A DNA stretch of 64,000 nt from Galaxea fascicularis (GCA_948470475.1 OX419336.1:31645915-31709914); one strand, 5' to 3'; positions 44,377-56,787 are shown, numbered from the stretch's first letter. The notes: generated by a model from the letters alone, not told the origin. Numbers and translations: made by a program.

Positions 44377-47300
44377 CAACAATAATAATAATAACTTATA
44401 TGTAGTGTTGAAGTCTTAAAAAGGGAGGAAACATTTTAGGTGTCACCAAGAAGGTGACCATGCACTGCAAACTGATTAATAGCCCAGTTAAACAATAAAT
44501 TAAGCCTATACCTAAAGTTTTGCAGGGAACTTTTTGTTTCCCTAACATAAGCCAGATAACACTTCCAGAGGTCAATGTTTAACACCTTGATTAAGCATTT
44601 CTGGAAAAGCTGAAATAACAAAAACAAAATAACACATGATAAGTTTTGGTTTTGCATAAAAGTTTCAGTAAGTCTATTAGGGTTACAATGGAGACAGGTC
44701 AGAAGTGTTAATGTATAACTTCAAGGGCTTGCTAATGACAGGGAGCCATGGGAGAGAGAAAGAGGTAATTATCACAAAGCAATACCCCACGAAGAAAAGT
44801 CATGTAACTATGGGCAGCCATGGCACATATATGCACCAACCTCTGTTATTTTTCTTACTCAAAATATTTTGTGAGCGGCAAAACTGTTGGTTACACCTCT
44901 CTTTCAACCAATGCTAAAATGTGTTGACTTGCACTGTGCAAAGTACTTTTCCTTAATAATTAAACAGCTTCCTGCATCTCTGGAGACTGTCACATGTTCG
45001 TAATTTCGTCCATGAAATTTGTGTGCATGAGCTCAAATTCATTGTGGGATTACAATACAGACTCCACCCCTAGTGGGGATAACTGTGTGATAAAAAAATA
45101 TTCTTAACATGGTGTACAGAGCTTCATAAAGCTCCAAGAGAATATTCTGTGGTGGAAAAAATTACTACAAAATTACCTTTTCAACCTGTTCATAGTTTTT
45201 TTGTTTCATCTGAAAGAAAAACCAACCAAAGAAATTCACTCTACAATCAGTCAACTGTAAGCAAGACACAAGTACCGTCATTGCCCCAGTTTGTAGTTCC
45301 AGAAATATCCACAGGCACTCCAAGGACATGGTTTAAGGGTATTTGAAGGGGAAGGAGAGGGAGGAAGGGAGTAACAAGCCAAATGTTTTTAAAGGAAAGG
45401 ATTAATTCAAATATTCGAATTTTTCAGAAGGGTGGGGATGGGTTCAGACCAAAAAGACCTTGGCTATGGATATTTCCTGGAACAGAGAAAAACAGTCTGA
45501 TTTACCTTTGGAGGCTAACACTAGTTTCCAGGACTTGTACTTTGATAATAATCCATACCTTCATACTAAGAGTGCTACCAGACTAATGCCGAACTATTTA
45601 TTACACAACTAGGTTACCATACCAACAGACTGTCAGAGACACCCCTCATTTTAGCTTCAACTGACTAAAACCAAAAAATGAGCTCGATAAACTCCATTTT
45701 TCCTTTAGCATCCCATGAGCATAAGGTACAACATTTTGCAAAATTAAAAAAGGAATATGTGGGAAGGAATTCAGAGCCTGTTCAAATTTTTCTCCCAACC
45801 TATGTCTATTCTTTTGAAACTATGCGATATTGATCTTGCTGCTGTTGCTATGGTAACTGATCATGCTAATTTAATTACCATATTATATTACTAAACTTGG
45901 ATAATACTATAGTATAAAAGTATATTAATGATAACAAGAGGGGGTTTTGATCAGTCAGCCAATAAGACAGCGCTGGAAAGTCTCAAAATCATTCACACCT
46001 TTTACATGTAATATTTCAAAATATCTTGACACCAATTAACCTTCTCAAATTGCTAACTTAAGATAATAAGTTGAACATTCAAAGGTTTGATCAGACAAAA
46101 AAGAGAATCTGGAACACACTCCAATTACAGCCTGTGGTGTTTTACTTTACTGTTAAATAGACAAAAAGTCATGGTATATTGTCTATACTATATTGAGGTG
46201 TGTTAATAAATTGGCAGAAGCTTAAAGTTTGCATCCTGCTCACAATGAGGGACCATCTACTATTTATGGAGCCAAGTGATCTTGCAGATGTTGGACTAAC
46301 TTCCCAACTCAGAGCATGCTTACACTAGACTGTGTGTTCTACACCACACCATTGCCACCACAAAGAGGTTTTAGTTTTGGCATTTTCTGGCAACTTTATG
46401 AGAGCTTCTGTTTGAACTACATGTAAGCAATGAAAAAGTGGAAGGCAGTGTTGTGAAGGTGTGGAAGTACAGGTGAAGCTTGTAAACAAACATGGCAAGT
46501 TCCTCTAGGTTCTTGCCTCTTTATTGGTCATATAATTATAAGCCAGCACAAAGCTAACAAAATTTTGCCAAAACGTTGTTAAAATGTGTGGTTCCAGAAA
46601 TTATCAATATCTCCCCACCCCTCCCATACATTTTTTTTTTGGTTTGCACCCATCACCCCTCTGGAAATTCCAGTTTGCTCATACTAATCTTAAAAAACTT
46701 TCGCTTTGTATACACCCCACCCCCTCTGGAATTTCCATTTCAACTCCATATATTTCTTTAAAAACTTTTGACACCCCCTCCCCCCCTGGAATTTCCACTG
46801 ACCTTCTGGGGGGAGGTATGGATATTTTCTAGAACTGTACAATTAAACCTTTGTCTGATGGCAGCAGTCGCAAAGCACTGGAAATGAGAATATTTTTATT
46901 CAATCTCTCCAGGTCTTCTTTAGCTAATCAACCCATAGTGGAAGTCCATTATTGTTTTAGTATGTACCACACACAAGCTGAATAAATGGTGTCTTGTTCT
47001 TGAAACCATGCTGCAAAAGCATTAGATGTTTCCGTGTTGCTTACATCATAATATTATAGTGCTAACAAAAACATGAGGTTGGAAAAATTAAATAACATAC
47101 ATGTACCATTAAATGCTGTTGTTGCCATTTTTGAGTTCTTGGGTACTGTCTCCTTGTTTTTTTAAATAATTTCGTCTTTGGCTGCTCAGAGGTGAATACA
47201 GTGGAACCCCATAAATACGACCACCATTGGGCCATCAAACTTAGGTCATATATTAACAGGGCTTCCAAATAGGAAAATAAGTGGGCTTATGAAGTTTGAG

Positions 47301-50300
47301 CTACCATAAAAAAATGAAGAGGTGGTCATATTATTGGCGTGGTCGTATGGCACGATTCCACTGTAATACTTTGCTAGTACTTTACTAGGTATTATTACAT
47401 GGCTAGTGTTTGTATACGATATAACACGCGCTCTGATTGGCTAAGCGAAGCGAAGCGCTAGGGCATTATTCTCCCGTAATGCCCACGGGCCGATTACGGA
47501 TCATGCAAATTAGGAACAAAAACAAAAAAAATGTAATTCAAAGGCAACCTTTGTTTTATTTACATTGAAAATTGGTGGCTCTAGAGCAAATAACTGAAAA
47601 CACGACTGGGAAAACTGTTAGTGAAAATGAATGAATAGATTACCGTGAAGCGACGACTTGCGCTTGAACTATTTTTTTTTCCCTTAGAACCGTTATGTTA
47701 GCCATATAATAAACAACTTAATAACCTCGACCGTTCGGTCGTTACGGGAAAATCTCAAACCTCGGCCTAGCTGTATTGAGCTTGCCATCGCTCGGTCAAT
47801 ACGGCAAAGCCTCAGTTTGAGATTTTCCCGTAACGACCTCACTCTCGGTTATTAAGTAGTTAATCACCAATCAGGACACACTATCAAAAAGCACTATTCA
47901 CTTGTGTGGTTATGTACTAATCTGGGTTCAAGTGGTTCAACATACTCTAAGTTAGGAAAATAGTCAAATATATCATTATCAGGGCTTGGAAACAACATTT
48001 CGGTTGTTATTATGCAGTTTTTTTGGATTTTGTCAACTGAGAACAAGATAATAGTGCATTTGTGTCAAACAAATGCACAATTATCTTGTTTCCAGGCAGC
48101 AAACAATTGGATAAACTGATCATTTCTCTATTAAATAATCATGCAAGCAACAAAATGTTGTAAACAAATCTTGCTCCCTGGAGACAGAGTGCATTTGAAT
48201 CAGCAGAAGACACTCATTCTCTGGGTGTTCAGATGTTTCCCAAGCCAACCAGAAGAAACAATGTTTCCTTGCTTAGCAAGACCCTCACACAGAGCCATGA
48301 CCATAACTATAGGCAGAGTTTTTGGAGTATAAGGAAACAATTTTGAAATCATTTTTAGTTTTAGTTACAATTCTATAAAGAAATAATCTAGTGAAATTGA
48401 GATAGACTCAACCCAACTTCTGGCAAACTGCAAAGGTCACAAAATAAGACCTTCATCAGTTTAACTAATTACACACATAAAGGACCTTGGGCCTCTAACG
48501 TTGTACACATAATCATGTTCGAGCTATCAAACCGAGAGGTGAAACCTGGTGGAATTATAAAAGTTCAACAATGGCAAGTAAAATTAGAGCCAATTATGTG
48601 GGGCGTGGGGAAGGTTCTGGTGAGTGGAGTTTGGTCTTAAATGCAAATTGATTGTTTTGGACAACAGATATCAAAGGCCAGAAAACTGAAGGCATTGATG
48701 TGTGAATGAAATAAGCAAACAAATTAGCATGCAAAAGAACAAAAAGGCATGGTTTCCTGAAGTTGCAATTTTACAATAAAAAAAGTGGCAGAAAGGTGGA
48801 GTGAAGAATTTAATTTCAAACAACCAACCCTCTTAAAAAAAAAAAAAACAGCCAGGCACACTACAAACAGAATCCTAAAATACCTTTGTCACACCTACTC
48901 AACCCTTAGCATTTTCAAATAAGACTGGACCAGAGTGCCAAACTAGCAATTTCCAAACCAATGGGAACTCCTGTGAATCTGCTGACCTCTTTAGGGGCAG
49001 AGCACCCTACCTACAGTGTATCTCTGGGGCAAGGCTTCAGACAAAACTTGGATTTAAATCAAGAGTATGCTTTAGAAAACACTACTTTGGAATGTCTGTC
49101 AAACACTTGAATATCAGTTAACAAGGTGGTAGCATTGGTTGTGAGTGATGTCTAGCAGCCAACTCGAAAGCTTGGCTCCTTTGGCTGCTACACACACTTT
49201 TTCTTTGTTATGTTAAATTCGATGTATAGTTAGCTCTATTTTTTTTTTCTTATTGTTGTTGTATTGTAACTGAATAAGTGTGAATAAATAAACTTGATAG
49301 AGTAAAAATAATTTTAATGAACAGAGAAAATTCATTGCAGGGCTTGTTGGATCACTTTAATGCTCAACTATGGAATGAAATTTAATAATCCCCCAGTCAC
49401 CCTAATTAAAGATAAGATTGGAGTTTAGAAATTTTGGTTCTTGAAAAAGAATTACAGCACATGCAAGATCAGAAATTTAACATGTCAGATCTTATGGCTG
49501 TGTACCCCTAAGGGGATATTGGTGTTACCAGTGACCTTAGCTACAGTAGAAACATTTTCCTGACGAACCATACACTGTGAGCACTCTCCTTCAATCTTCC
49601 TAGAAAAATCAGGAAGAGGAAGGGAACTCTGCTAATAGCCTCAGCATTTCCAAAGAAATGGATGAGTCAGGCCAGCTGGTCAAACAGGTTTTTCATGTTG
49701 TCACCTGTAAGAATCTTGTGAATTCCCATGCCCATGGTATATTGTTTACAGTCAATTAACAAACATGGCAGCCGCTTAGTTTGAAAGCTGAGCAAGCCTT
49801 GGTCACATTTTGAATTTGGAGCGTGCTCAATACGAATTGTTGAGGCTGTTAACAGTGTCTTCTTCCCAAATTTTCTAGGAAGATTGAAGTAGATTTTTTA
49901 CAGGGTAGAGAAACCAATAAGTTTGTTATAGATACAAATCTTCAAGAAACAAGCAACTCAGAACTTAATGACAGCTCTGCATGTAGAAGAACCCTGATGG
50001 GGCAAGAAACAGAACAAACAGAGGTCCAAGAATAAAAACTAGAGTACAACTACAGGCCACTGCATGATCTTATTACTGGGCACATGTCGCTGCCATGTCA
50101 ACAGTTCAAACAACCTATGGCTCATCTACTGTATCTTGAATGGACAATTATTATTGACAGGGCATTACTATTCCTTACCCAGAGGAAATTAATTTCTCCA
50201 ATGAATTTCCAGAACCCAACTAGCTACAATATTGTTTGCAGCATGGAAAATGGCCTTTTTCTACTACATTCAGGTTAGTAATTTGGCATTTTATTTGAGG

Positions 50301-53300
50301 CATGAACACAACGCAAAGCTGGCTTTTTCTATATTTTGCCTTCTGTGTCCTTTTTTCTTCCACTTTCTTTCATGATTCACAATGCATTTTAGATACCTTT
50401 GTTACACTGGAAAAGCAACTGACAGGGTAAATTTTTGACACGACATGTCAATGACTGAAACGATGTGCTTAGTTTAATAAAATTTGTCTCAAACCAAATC
50501 TATTTATCACCTCAGGTGCATAATATTTAAAGTGCATATGAAGTAATAAAAGCTTTATTTGAAAGGCCTTTGAAAGTAAGTAAGAATGGGCATTTCCTTT
50601 TTTGAAAGATCTTCTCTCATTCCCAATGTACTGTATTCAAGCTTTTTACTTAAAACTTGATGACATCACAAGGGGTTAAAGAAGGAATATAAATCACAAA
50701 ATCAAGAATATCTCTGAAAATATTTCAGAGATGCCACTTAAACTTGGCCATTTGTAATGTACATCAGGAAAAATATTGAGGATCTGTTACCAGGATTCAT
50801 GATAAGAAATAAGTATAAGTGTTCTCTGGTAAAAAGTTTTAAAAAGACTATGAGCTTTTGACAGACTGAACTGCTGTCTTCAATGGATAAAAACGTTATC
50901 CGTTGAAGACAGCAGTTCAGTCTGTCGAAAGCTCATAGTCTTTTTAAAACTTTTTACCAGAGAACGCTTATACTTATTTCTTACATTAGGAAAGATGAAA
51001 TATGATACCCACTTTGATCTTGCCATGGCAACACTCTACACCCCAGGCTTTGTTTGCTAAGAACCAATTATCTCTATTTTTGACCAGATGAGGAACAGAT
51101 GGACCTACTTGAAACACATGTGATGCCCTTATTGGCTTACATCTCCCCATGAGCTCATCACAGGTGAGCAATGACTGATTTCGATAAAAACTGGGAAAGT
51201 GAATCCCGCATAAAATGGACCAGAACTGTTGCCATGGTAACAGCACTTTTTATGTCAACTGATACACTTTACTTGAAGCAAGATTGAATGGCATCACTCA
51301 AATATTTGCTGCCTGCTCAAGGCAGATTCCCAATTCTGTCCTAACTCTCACCCTTGAAGTTATCCATTTCACTGTTTTGTAATTTGTCAGCAGTTCCCAG
51401 AACCAAAATATCCCGTTTGTCACCCGCACAGATGGTTGATTCACAGTCTATCGAGCGTGATCTTTAAGATAGTAATTTGCCGGTCTCGGAAGGAAAACAC
51501 AGCTTTTTTAAACTGTAAATCAAGGGATAAGATGTAAGAAACACTTGACAGGCTGCTTAAGGATGTTCACCTGCATCCCTACTGTGCACAAAATCCATGT
51601 CGCAAGGTCATGCCACGTCAGCCATCAAGCGCATGCGCTGAGGAAGAAAGCTAAGCAAGTAAAAGGATGGTAGCTATTGCATTCCGTTTGCCTTCAGCTT
51701 ACTCTCTTAAATGGTCTTCTTTCCAGAAACAGATTTTATTAATTACAAAATTATATTTATTAATTTACAATGATATCTCCACATTATCCAAAAATGAACA
51801 TAAAATCAATGAGGAAAGTTAAAAAAAATCAAGACTTCTGTCCACGGGACATCAAATCCTGCCTTCTTGCGGCTGCAAGGTGCATGACACTATGGTCGCT
51901 AAATGTGAACTTGTTCTTTAAGGAGCCTCAATAGTTGACTAAATTCACTTAATAGGTCCACTTAAACAATATTTGGAGAACATATCACTTCAAAGACTTT
52001 ATTGCAATATTTTTGGGCTTACAGACACTGTGGCCTTGTTTGCTAACAAAGCCAAACTTTTTCAGATTTAGTATGTTCTTCCGGGCATGTTCTCTCCAAA
52101 ATGAAGTTCGGTGACCACCCTTTTTTTTACATTTCTGACATAACTAACTCATCATCTTACAGTGGTAAGTCTCAGAAAAAAAGTCAATGTTGGAAAATTT
52201 TCTTGTGAATGTCGTTAAATCATGGAAATCAGTTTGTTCATAATGAAGAAATCCATCTTCAAGGGCAGATCAGTAAGTGCGAAGATACTTCATTGTGACT
52301 TCTAATACCACTCAGTGCAAGTCATCCCAAGGGCTATACACTGTCGTTTGAATGCTTATGGGAATCCACCTTGCAAACTATTGCAGATTTGAATGTGATT
52401 TTCACTGTGCCTTTAAATAATATTGATTTGTCATTCACTTTCAAACAACTTTTGGGTTTATCAGTGAAGTTTGAAAAACTTGCTCAGTTTGAGTCAATAA
52501 ATGGTGCTAGAAAGGGACTCACAATTCAATTTCAGATGTAAATGGAGGGTTTTCTGTTTTGTTTTTTTTTTTACTTACAAAAAAAAACAATAAAACTTTA
52601 TATTCTGCAGTTTCCCACATGTATTTCCATTGATTTTGTGAATGGAACCGTGAATAATTACACAAACTGTGCCTCAAACTGTTGTGTTTGCCACAAATCA
52701 AATCAACAAGTTCTCCAATCAAGTCAGTACTGTCCACTTGGTTTGCTTTATACATTCTGTTGTTTCTCCCATTTATTTGCCTTGGTTCTGTGTTAACTGG
52801 ATAGCTAGCGTGTGCTTTCAACCAGTGTGTTGTCGATCAAACCAATGAATTCATGGGAATCAATACAACGAGTTCACTAATCGAACCAGTGTGTTCACCC
52901 ACAACTTATCAAATGATACCAGTTGTTTACATATGCATTTCCATTTAATTGTACGTATGAAAAGATTTTTTCTGTGAGTAGCCATTCAACTTTAGTATTA
53001 GTGTGACGTTGACCAACACATCCTGTGTGGATGCCTATAGGATAAGTATCAAGGTTCAACTGAAACCAAGCATGAGATATTAGACACTCCATTTTTAAGA
53101 TTGACAACGTTTAGGGCCAATAAAAGGAACTGCAAGAAACTCTAACGGCTTTCAGTTTTGGCCCCGTAAGCGGTTCCACTCCACACCTTTTACCCTCAAA
53201 AGGTACGAAGAGTAACCCCATCTTAATCTGAACAAACACCCAAGGTACAGGAAGCCCAAAAATAATAAAATTTACCATTTAATTCCCTTAACCTTTCGTC

Positions 53301-56300
53301 ATATGGCAGCAATTCAGTTCCAGTATGGAACACCTAGTTTCAGAGATACTGAGTTTTAGATTTATATCATTACTTAAACCATTACTTAAGTCAAAATACT
53401 TAAGTCAAAACTTGAATATCGCAGGAACAAGAGAAAATCTTTAAAAAAAGAAACTGCTCTTTTTACTCACTTTTAAAGGCCTTTCAGATTAGCAAACAAT
53501 TTTTACTTCAAATGCACTTTTGGGCATTCATTCAAGGACTTTTGCCTATAACACTGCTTTGTAAACGGGCTGTCAAAAGTGATGAAAGAAAAGATACAAG
53601 GCCCATAAACTCTCAAAGACAAGTCTGGTGGACACAGTGTAGGGTTACCAAAACAAAATTAATGCTCAGCCATGAAATCTCATAACGTGTTATCAAGGAC
53701 ACAAAATGAAACTTTCTTTGCGGGTATTGCTCATAGTGGCAAATACCTATTTGTTAAGTTCAATGCATCAGAAAATTCTCTTTACGGATCTCAATTCATC
53801 AGTGTGCAAACAAGACTGGTTAATTGACACGAAGTTACAGTAAAATAATTCACACATGAGACAAATAACCACACAGCACACAATGGAAATACACTGACCA
53901 CATCCAGTTTTTTCAGAGTCAATCTCTGTTTAGAGTTAGGAAGGAAACAATATTCTAAAAAACCTGCTTTATTGTGCCTTTAAAAGGCAAATCAACATAG
54001 CATTTCATTTGTATTAGTAAAACATTAATCAAAATTCCACTCATCATGTCCAGCCTCTCTTATTATGATAACCTCTAAACTGCCTACCTTGGGTTTGCCT
54101 CCCTTGAGGCATGACGAATTTAAGAAAAAAAATAATTATTTCACCTACACCTTCGACTTTGAGTAAGTCTGTTTGCAGTAGCACAGAGTAGTATTGTAAA
54201 TTTCAGGCATTGTACTTATGGTCAATTCACTCTACTTTCAGCTGAAGTTGTGGAGTGATGCTTGTGTAAACTACCAACAATGCCATGAGCAACTGAAACA
54301 GTTACCCCTAAACTCCAACAGACTGTTGGCACTACACACAAGTAAAGAAACGTTTCCACAAGATAACACTCAAAATTGCCACTCAGTTTACCAAACACAC
54401 CCTGCATTTATGTCCTTCCTGGAATAATTTTAGGATTTTGAGGAGACCCCTGACTACAGTGACTTGTTAAAAGAAGATCTAACATTTTAACAAACTACAA
54501 ATTCTTAAAAACCTCTTGCTCAATGTACAACCTCCAGTACCGTCCAGCATTGGGAAATCGTCTTACAAGCTTTTCACACAGCACTCTTGACGTCTCTAAT
54601 GGAGTATTCTAAGAAGGAATTTACATTTTTTACTCATTACATGATTATTGGACAAGTACTAAAACACAAGCATAAGACATCAACGGTACCTGCATAGTAC
54701 TAATCCCTTGCATTATGTTGTGGTTCAAATTTATCTTTGGTTTAAAAATTTTCAAACCAATTTAATTTTTGTTTCCTTTGTCTTAGATTATGGTAATGAC
54801 TCTGAGACAAAGGGAAACCAAAATTAAACTTGTTTGAAAATTTTAAAACCAAAGAAAAATTTGAACCACAACATACACATCAAACAAGAGATGAAACTTA
54901 GGCCAAAAAAACTGGCAACTTCTTTAAAATCACAAACTCATGCAGTTGTTTTTAGCCTGTTGACTTGAAGTGTACTGACATTAGAATAATGCTGATTATT
55001 CCAATAGCCTCTTTGAAGACCACAATATTTTTTAGCTGATAGAGTAATCTGCAAATTCTTGAGATAGAGGTTATTCTTCATAACAACATATTCATTTCAC
55101 TGGAAAGCATGTGTGTTGCGAGTCTTTTTCAAGGAAGCACATCTTGCTAGAGACATTTATGTTACAGAGCTAAAATTTTACAGCTAACAAATTTCTGTCT
55201 GTGGAGAAATAGGATTTGGGGTTAAGTGGTCACTTGAGGTAGGCTAAAAAGCAATAAAACATTCAAATTGACAGTGGTCATGTTTGCTTGTGAGAAGTGG
55301 CTTTTTACAGGAGGTTCCAAAATTACAGTGATTTGACTGCGATTTATGAGAGGTGGGTGCAAAGAAATTTTTAACTGTTTTTTTAAGAGACAACATTTTT
55401 GTGCACAATTCAGTCCTTTTTAAAGTAAGTAATTCACTGACATCAGTGGACAAGCCCTCAAGATAACAAAAACAGTGGTTATTCCTGCAACTTCACTTCT
55501 TAGACATTTTGACTGTACTTATAAATTACCCTCTACCTGTGCCTCCCTGATCAAAACTCCCCAGGATTCAGTGTCATATGGATGATTCTGCAAACGCATT
55601 TCAGCTTTTATTCCACGTTCAGTTTTACTCCAGTATGTGACTCCACCATCCTTCATGTAGACAAAATTCCATTAATTTTTTAAATACACAAACCTAGACA
55701 CATGTTACATCAATCCACTATTGTTTCTGAATCTCCCCACCCTTCAACCATGCCAAAAAGATTGTAAGAGACAAACCAAAATGCACATTTTTTATAAGAT
55801 TCATAGAGACTTCTTTTTATCCACAGTTCAAATGGTTGTAGCAATAATAACAAAAGTACAAGAGACCTAACAGCTTTCCCAAGGAGCACTTTGGATTAGT
55901 TTTCAATCAATTTTATAACACAACCACACTGTCGTTATACATTGTTATTATACTTTGGTCAGCTTTTGCCAGAATGTGGAGTCTACCCAGAACAGGCTTA
56001 GAAAATACAGTTTAACTGAAATCTAGCTTACCAGTGAAGACCAAAGGTTATTCTTCATCAGTGCTTTCAATAAGATTTGAAGTAGGTGGCTACCTCGGAA
56101 CAGCACCCGCCGGAGTAACATGAGAAGCTCAGGAGAATTTCAACTGAATTTTCAACTTGAATGTGGTAAAATACCCGCCGACTTTCAATAGAACACCCAC
56201 CGGAGCTCCACCGGGTGCCGGGTCCTATTGAAAGCACTGCTTCATAAATGTCAAAAGTACACACAAAACATTTCAAAAATGGCCATGTGAGTGATGTATA

Positions 56301-56679
56301 TGAAATGAATCATAAATGGCCATCAATGAAATTCAGTGGATCACTTCAAAAAGTTATACGGCTCAATGATACAGCCCATGCTTCTCTGGTAAGCGGACCT
56401 TCGTTCCTCAATTGCAATCTATTTTCAGTTGGATACCCTGCGACCAGAGTCTCCAAGATCGAAGGAGACTCTGCTCGCAGGGTAAGTTGGGTTACAAAAT
56501 TACCAAAATCTCAAGCCATAGTTTGAAGTTTCAGCAGAATAACGATTAGTTTAAAAGAAACTCAAAATAGAGAACACTTTTGAGTTTCCCAGTAGGAGAA
56601 AAACTATCATCACCTTGAGATCTCCACTTGTATGGCGGTCACTCTCGCCATTCCCGATAACTTGTCCGCCTGTCTCCAT
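34552..56679 (-). CDS. CSTF3: CSTF3 (CstF-77), cleavage stimulation factor subunit 3
   Basis: CstF-77 is the nuclear scaffold that dimerises through HAT repeats and links CstF-64 and CstF-50 for mRNA 3'-end cleavage. Twenty-six exons join in phase into ~725 residues (human 717): 56679-56614, 55650-55537, 54608-54513, 45209-45177, 44609-44512, 44094-44028, 43865-43831, 43726-43666, 43566-43501, 43355-43278, 42165-42085, 41573-41492, 40982-40873, 40286-40170, 40079-40005, 39639-39538, 39145-39104, 38992-38951, 38655-38595, 38422-38359, 37974-37878, 36940-36842, 36646-36505, 35790-35699, 35132-35060, 34736-34552. HAT repeats span ~50-560 ([43 protein letters not shown]). A Pro-rich monkeytail-like region follows ([16 protein letters not shown]), ending [10 protein letters not shown]. 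All introns are GT-AG except that after exon 6 (44027-44026), which is GC-AG. Start MET in exon 1 was chosen as the first ATG that splices in frame. Confidence 0.95.
36029..36268. mobile_element. MITE with AGGGCCCGGTTGTT ends (CSTF3 intron)
   Basis: AGGGCCCGGTTG at 36029 is mirrored by CAACCGGGCCCT ending at 36268. The arms extend inward through GCCGATTAA against TTAATCGGC. It is 240 bp, non-coding and intronic, and does not disturb the neighbouring splice sites. Confidence 0.75.
37289..37416. repeat. Dispersed repeat, second copy of 834-936
   Basis: It shares TTGAGGTATATC, GGCATGTTGACTTCACTAC, CCCACCTACTT and AAATTAGTGA-AGCCCTG with 834-936 in the same order and strand. It differs by small insertions. 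It lies in a CSTF3 intron next to the MITE at 37434. Confidence 0.6.
37434..37806. mobile_element. MITE with TAGCC(T/C)GAGTATCAGGC ends (CSTF3 intron)
   Basis: TAGCCCGAGTATCAGGC at the left is mirrored by GCCTGATACTCAGGCTA at the right. A subterminal GTGTCAGGC/GCCTGACAC pair is also present. The core carries a hairpin, ACATCCAGATTCTGGATGT. It is about 373 bp and non-coding. Confidence 0.75.
40370..40585. repeat. Dispersed repeat shared with MYLIP intron 3
   Basis: The ends GATTAATTCATCTGATCCC and CACACGGATTAATC are imperfectly inverted, suggesting a MITE. Internal blocks GGTGATCATTTC and ACTACAACTTTTGGAAGTCA match 24780-24940, with an extra ~70 bp here. Confidence 0.55.
40696..40830 (-). repeat. 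Degenerate Penelope-type terminal repeat (CSTF3 intron)
   Basis: The minus strand reads TTCACTCTGATAAAGGGCTA, ATGCTTGAAGCATAAGC and then TTGATAAAACCAAA. It is a diverged relative of the repeat at 30571-30720. Intact members of this repeat type carry a CTGANGA ... GAAA pattern resembling a minimal hammerhead; here both blocks are mutated. The class assignment is from recall. Confidence 0.4.
41075..41330 (-). repeat. tRNA-derived SINE with (AAAT)n tail
   Basis: On the minus strand it begins with TTAGCTCAGTTGGTAGAG (box A) and GGTCGTGGGTTCAAACCC (box B). It runs through ~190 bp of unrelated body and ends in AAATAAATAAATAAAA at 41075. A (GAT)n microsatellite adjoins the head at 41331-41385. This is the standard SINE layout, inserted antisense-neutral in a CSTF3 intron. 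Confidence 0.75.
42330..43140 (-). repeat. SINE-like repeat with tRNA-type head and (ATT)n tail
   Basis: On the minus strand the head (~43140-43060) contains TGGTGAAGTGGGGAGAGTGC and GGGTTCAATTCC, resembling pol III boxes A and B. A conserved block GTTTTTCTCCAGGTACTCC follows. The far end (42335-42360) is an ATT microsatellite next to AGCCACATAAAATT. The middle (42560-42830) may be a second insertion. It lies wholly within a CSTF3 intron. Confidence 0.5.
44336..44396. repeat. (AAT)n/(AAC)n microsatellite
   Basis: About 20 trinucleotide units, mostly ATA/AAT with a short AAC interruption, in the intron between CSTF3 exons 5 and 6. Confidence 0.9.
45294..45484. mobile_element. MITE with TAGTTCCAGAAATATCCA ends
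   Basis: TAGTTCCAGAAATATCCA at the left is mirrored by TGGATATTTCCTGGAACA at the right. It is about 190 bp and non-coding. The ends are related to those of the element at 46588-46840. Confidence 0.65.
46588..46840. mobile_element. MITE with triplicated GGAATTTCC core
   Basis: GTGGTTCCAGAAATTATC at the left is mirrored by GATATTTTCTAGAACTGTAC at the right. Inside, a CCCCTCTGGAATTTCC-type unit occurs three times (near 46658, 46722 and 46788). It is 253 bp. It belongs with 45294-45484 and a fragment near 42015-42045. Confidence 0.6.
47199..47363. mobile_element. Tc1/Tigger-like MITE (CAGTGGAACCCC ends, TA flanks)
   Basis: CAGTGGAACCCC at the left is mirrored, with substitutions, by GATTCCACTG at the right, with TA on both sides. 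The core repeats ATACGACCACC and its complement. A second copy lies at 58993-59178. It is non-coding. Confidence 0.65.
47420..47870. repeat. Repeat with inverted GAGATTTTCCCGTAACGAC blocks
   Basis: GTCGTTACGGGAAAATCTCAA near 47738 is mirrored by TTGAGATTTTCCCGTAACGAC near 47816. AATAACCTCGACCG/TCGGTTATTAAG pairs lie outside them. AACACGCGCTCTGATTGGCTA near 47424 resembles a segment at 37670-37700. It is a MITE-type repeat with unresolved ends. Confidence 0.45.
48036..48096. repeat. Short hairpin repeat
   Basis: AACAAGATAATAGTGCATTTG pairs with CAAATGCACAATTATCTTGTT around a loop of only about six bases. It lies in CSTF3 intron 3. Confidence 0.65.
50803..50983. repeat. 181-bp near-perfect palindrome
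   Basis: The arms of about 85 bp mirror each other around ~50893 with only a few mismatches. The outer blocks are TAAGAAATAAGTATAAG and CTTATACTTATTTCTTA, and the inner blocks are CTGCTGTCTTCAA and TTGAAGACAGCAG. The loop is only a few bases. It may be a head-to-head pair of retroelement ends. Confidence 0.8.
54714..54875. mobile_element. Palindromic MITE (CSTF3 intron 2)
   Basis: TATGTTGTGGTTCAAATTT is mirrored by AAATTTGAACCACAACATA, and pairing runs inward through TTTCCTTTGTCT and AGACAAAGGGAAA. It is 162 bp with a ~20-bp loop. It shares the GAGACAAAGG block with 132-222. Confidence 0.75.
56433..56482. repeat. Hairpin with ACCCTGCGA(C/G)CAGAGTCTCC arms
   Basis: TACCCTGCGACCAGAGTCTCC and its near complement GGAGACTCTGCTCGCAGGGTA enclose a 9-base loop. 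It is intronic (CSTF3 intron 1) and a probable short MITE end. Confidence 0.6.
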
Positions 56680-56787
56680 CCTCAAATACAACACCAGGAG
56701 TCTATGCCATCACGTTGACTTACACTAACGTCGCCAGCTTCATAGAAAAGCCCTGAAACAAACCCATACTGGCCGACCAAGTTAACA

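Larger units (their letters stand above)
45210..54512. other. CSTF3 intron 3, 9.3 kb of repeats
   Basis: This is by far the largest CSTF3 intron; most others are 0.1-1.3 kb. It holds at least five small inverted-repeat elements (45294, 46588, 47199, 48036, 50803) and a palindromic repeat region at 47420-47870. It also holds a possible LINE 3'UTR near 48880-49290. No second gene was found; frames of 60-100 codons across it show no motifs. The flanking exons (RLYIEQE and [11 protein letters not shown]) are contiguous in the protein family, so no exon is missing. Confidence 0.7.

Noticed and set aside
48880..49290. LINE 3'UTR in CSTF3 intron 3
   Set aside because: Resembles the 3' part of the LINE at 13.1-13.7 kb (GGCTCC..GGCTGCTA, AATAAATAAA end), but no coding remnant was found, so it is only mentioned under the intron.
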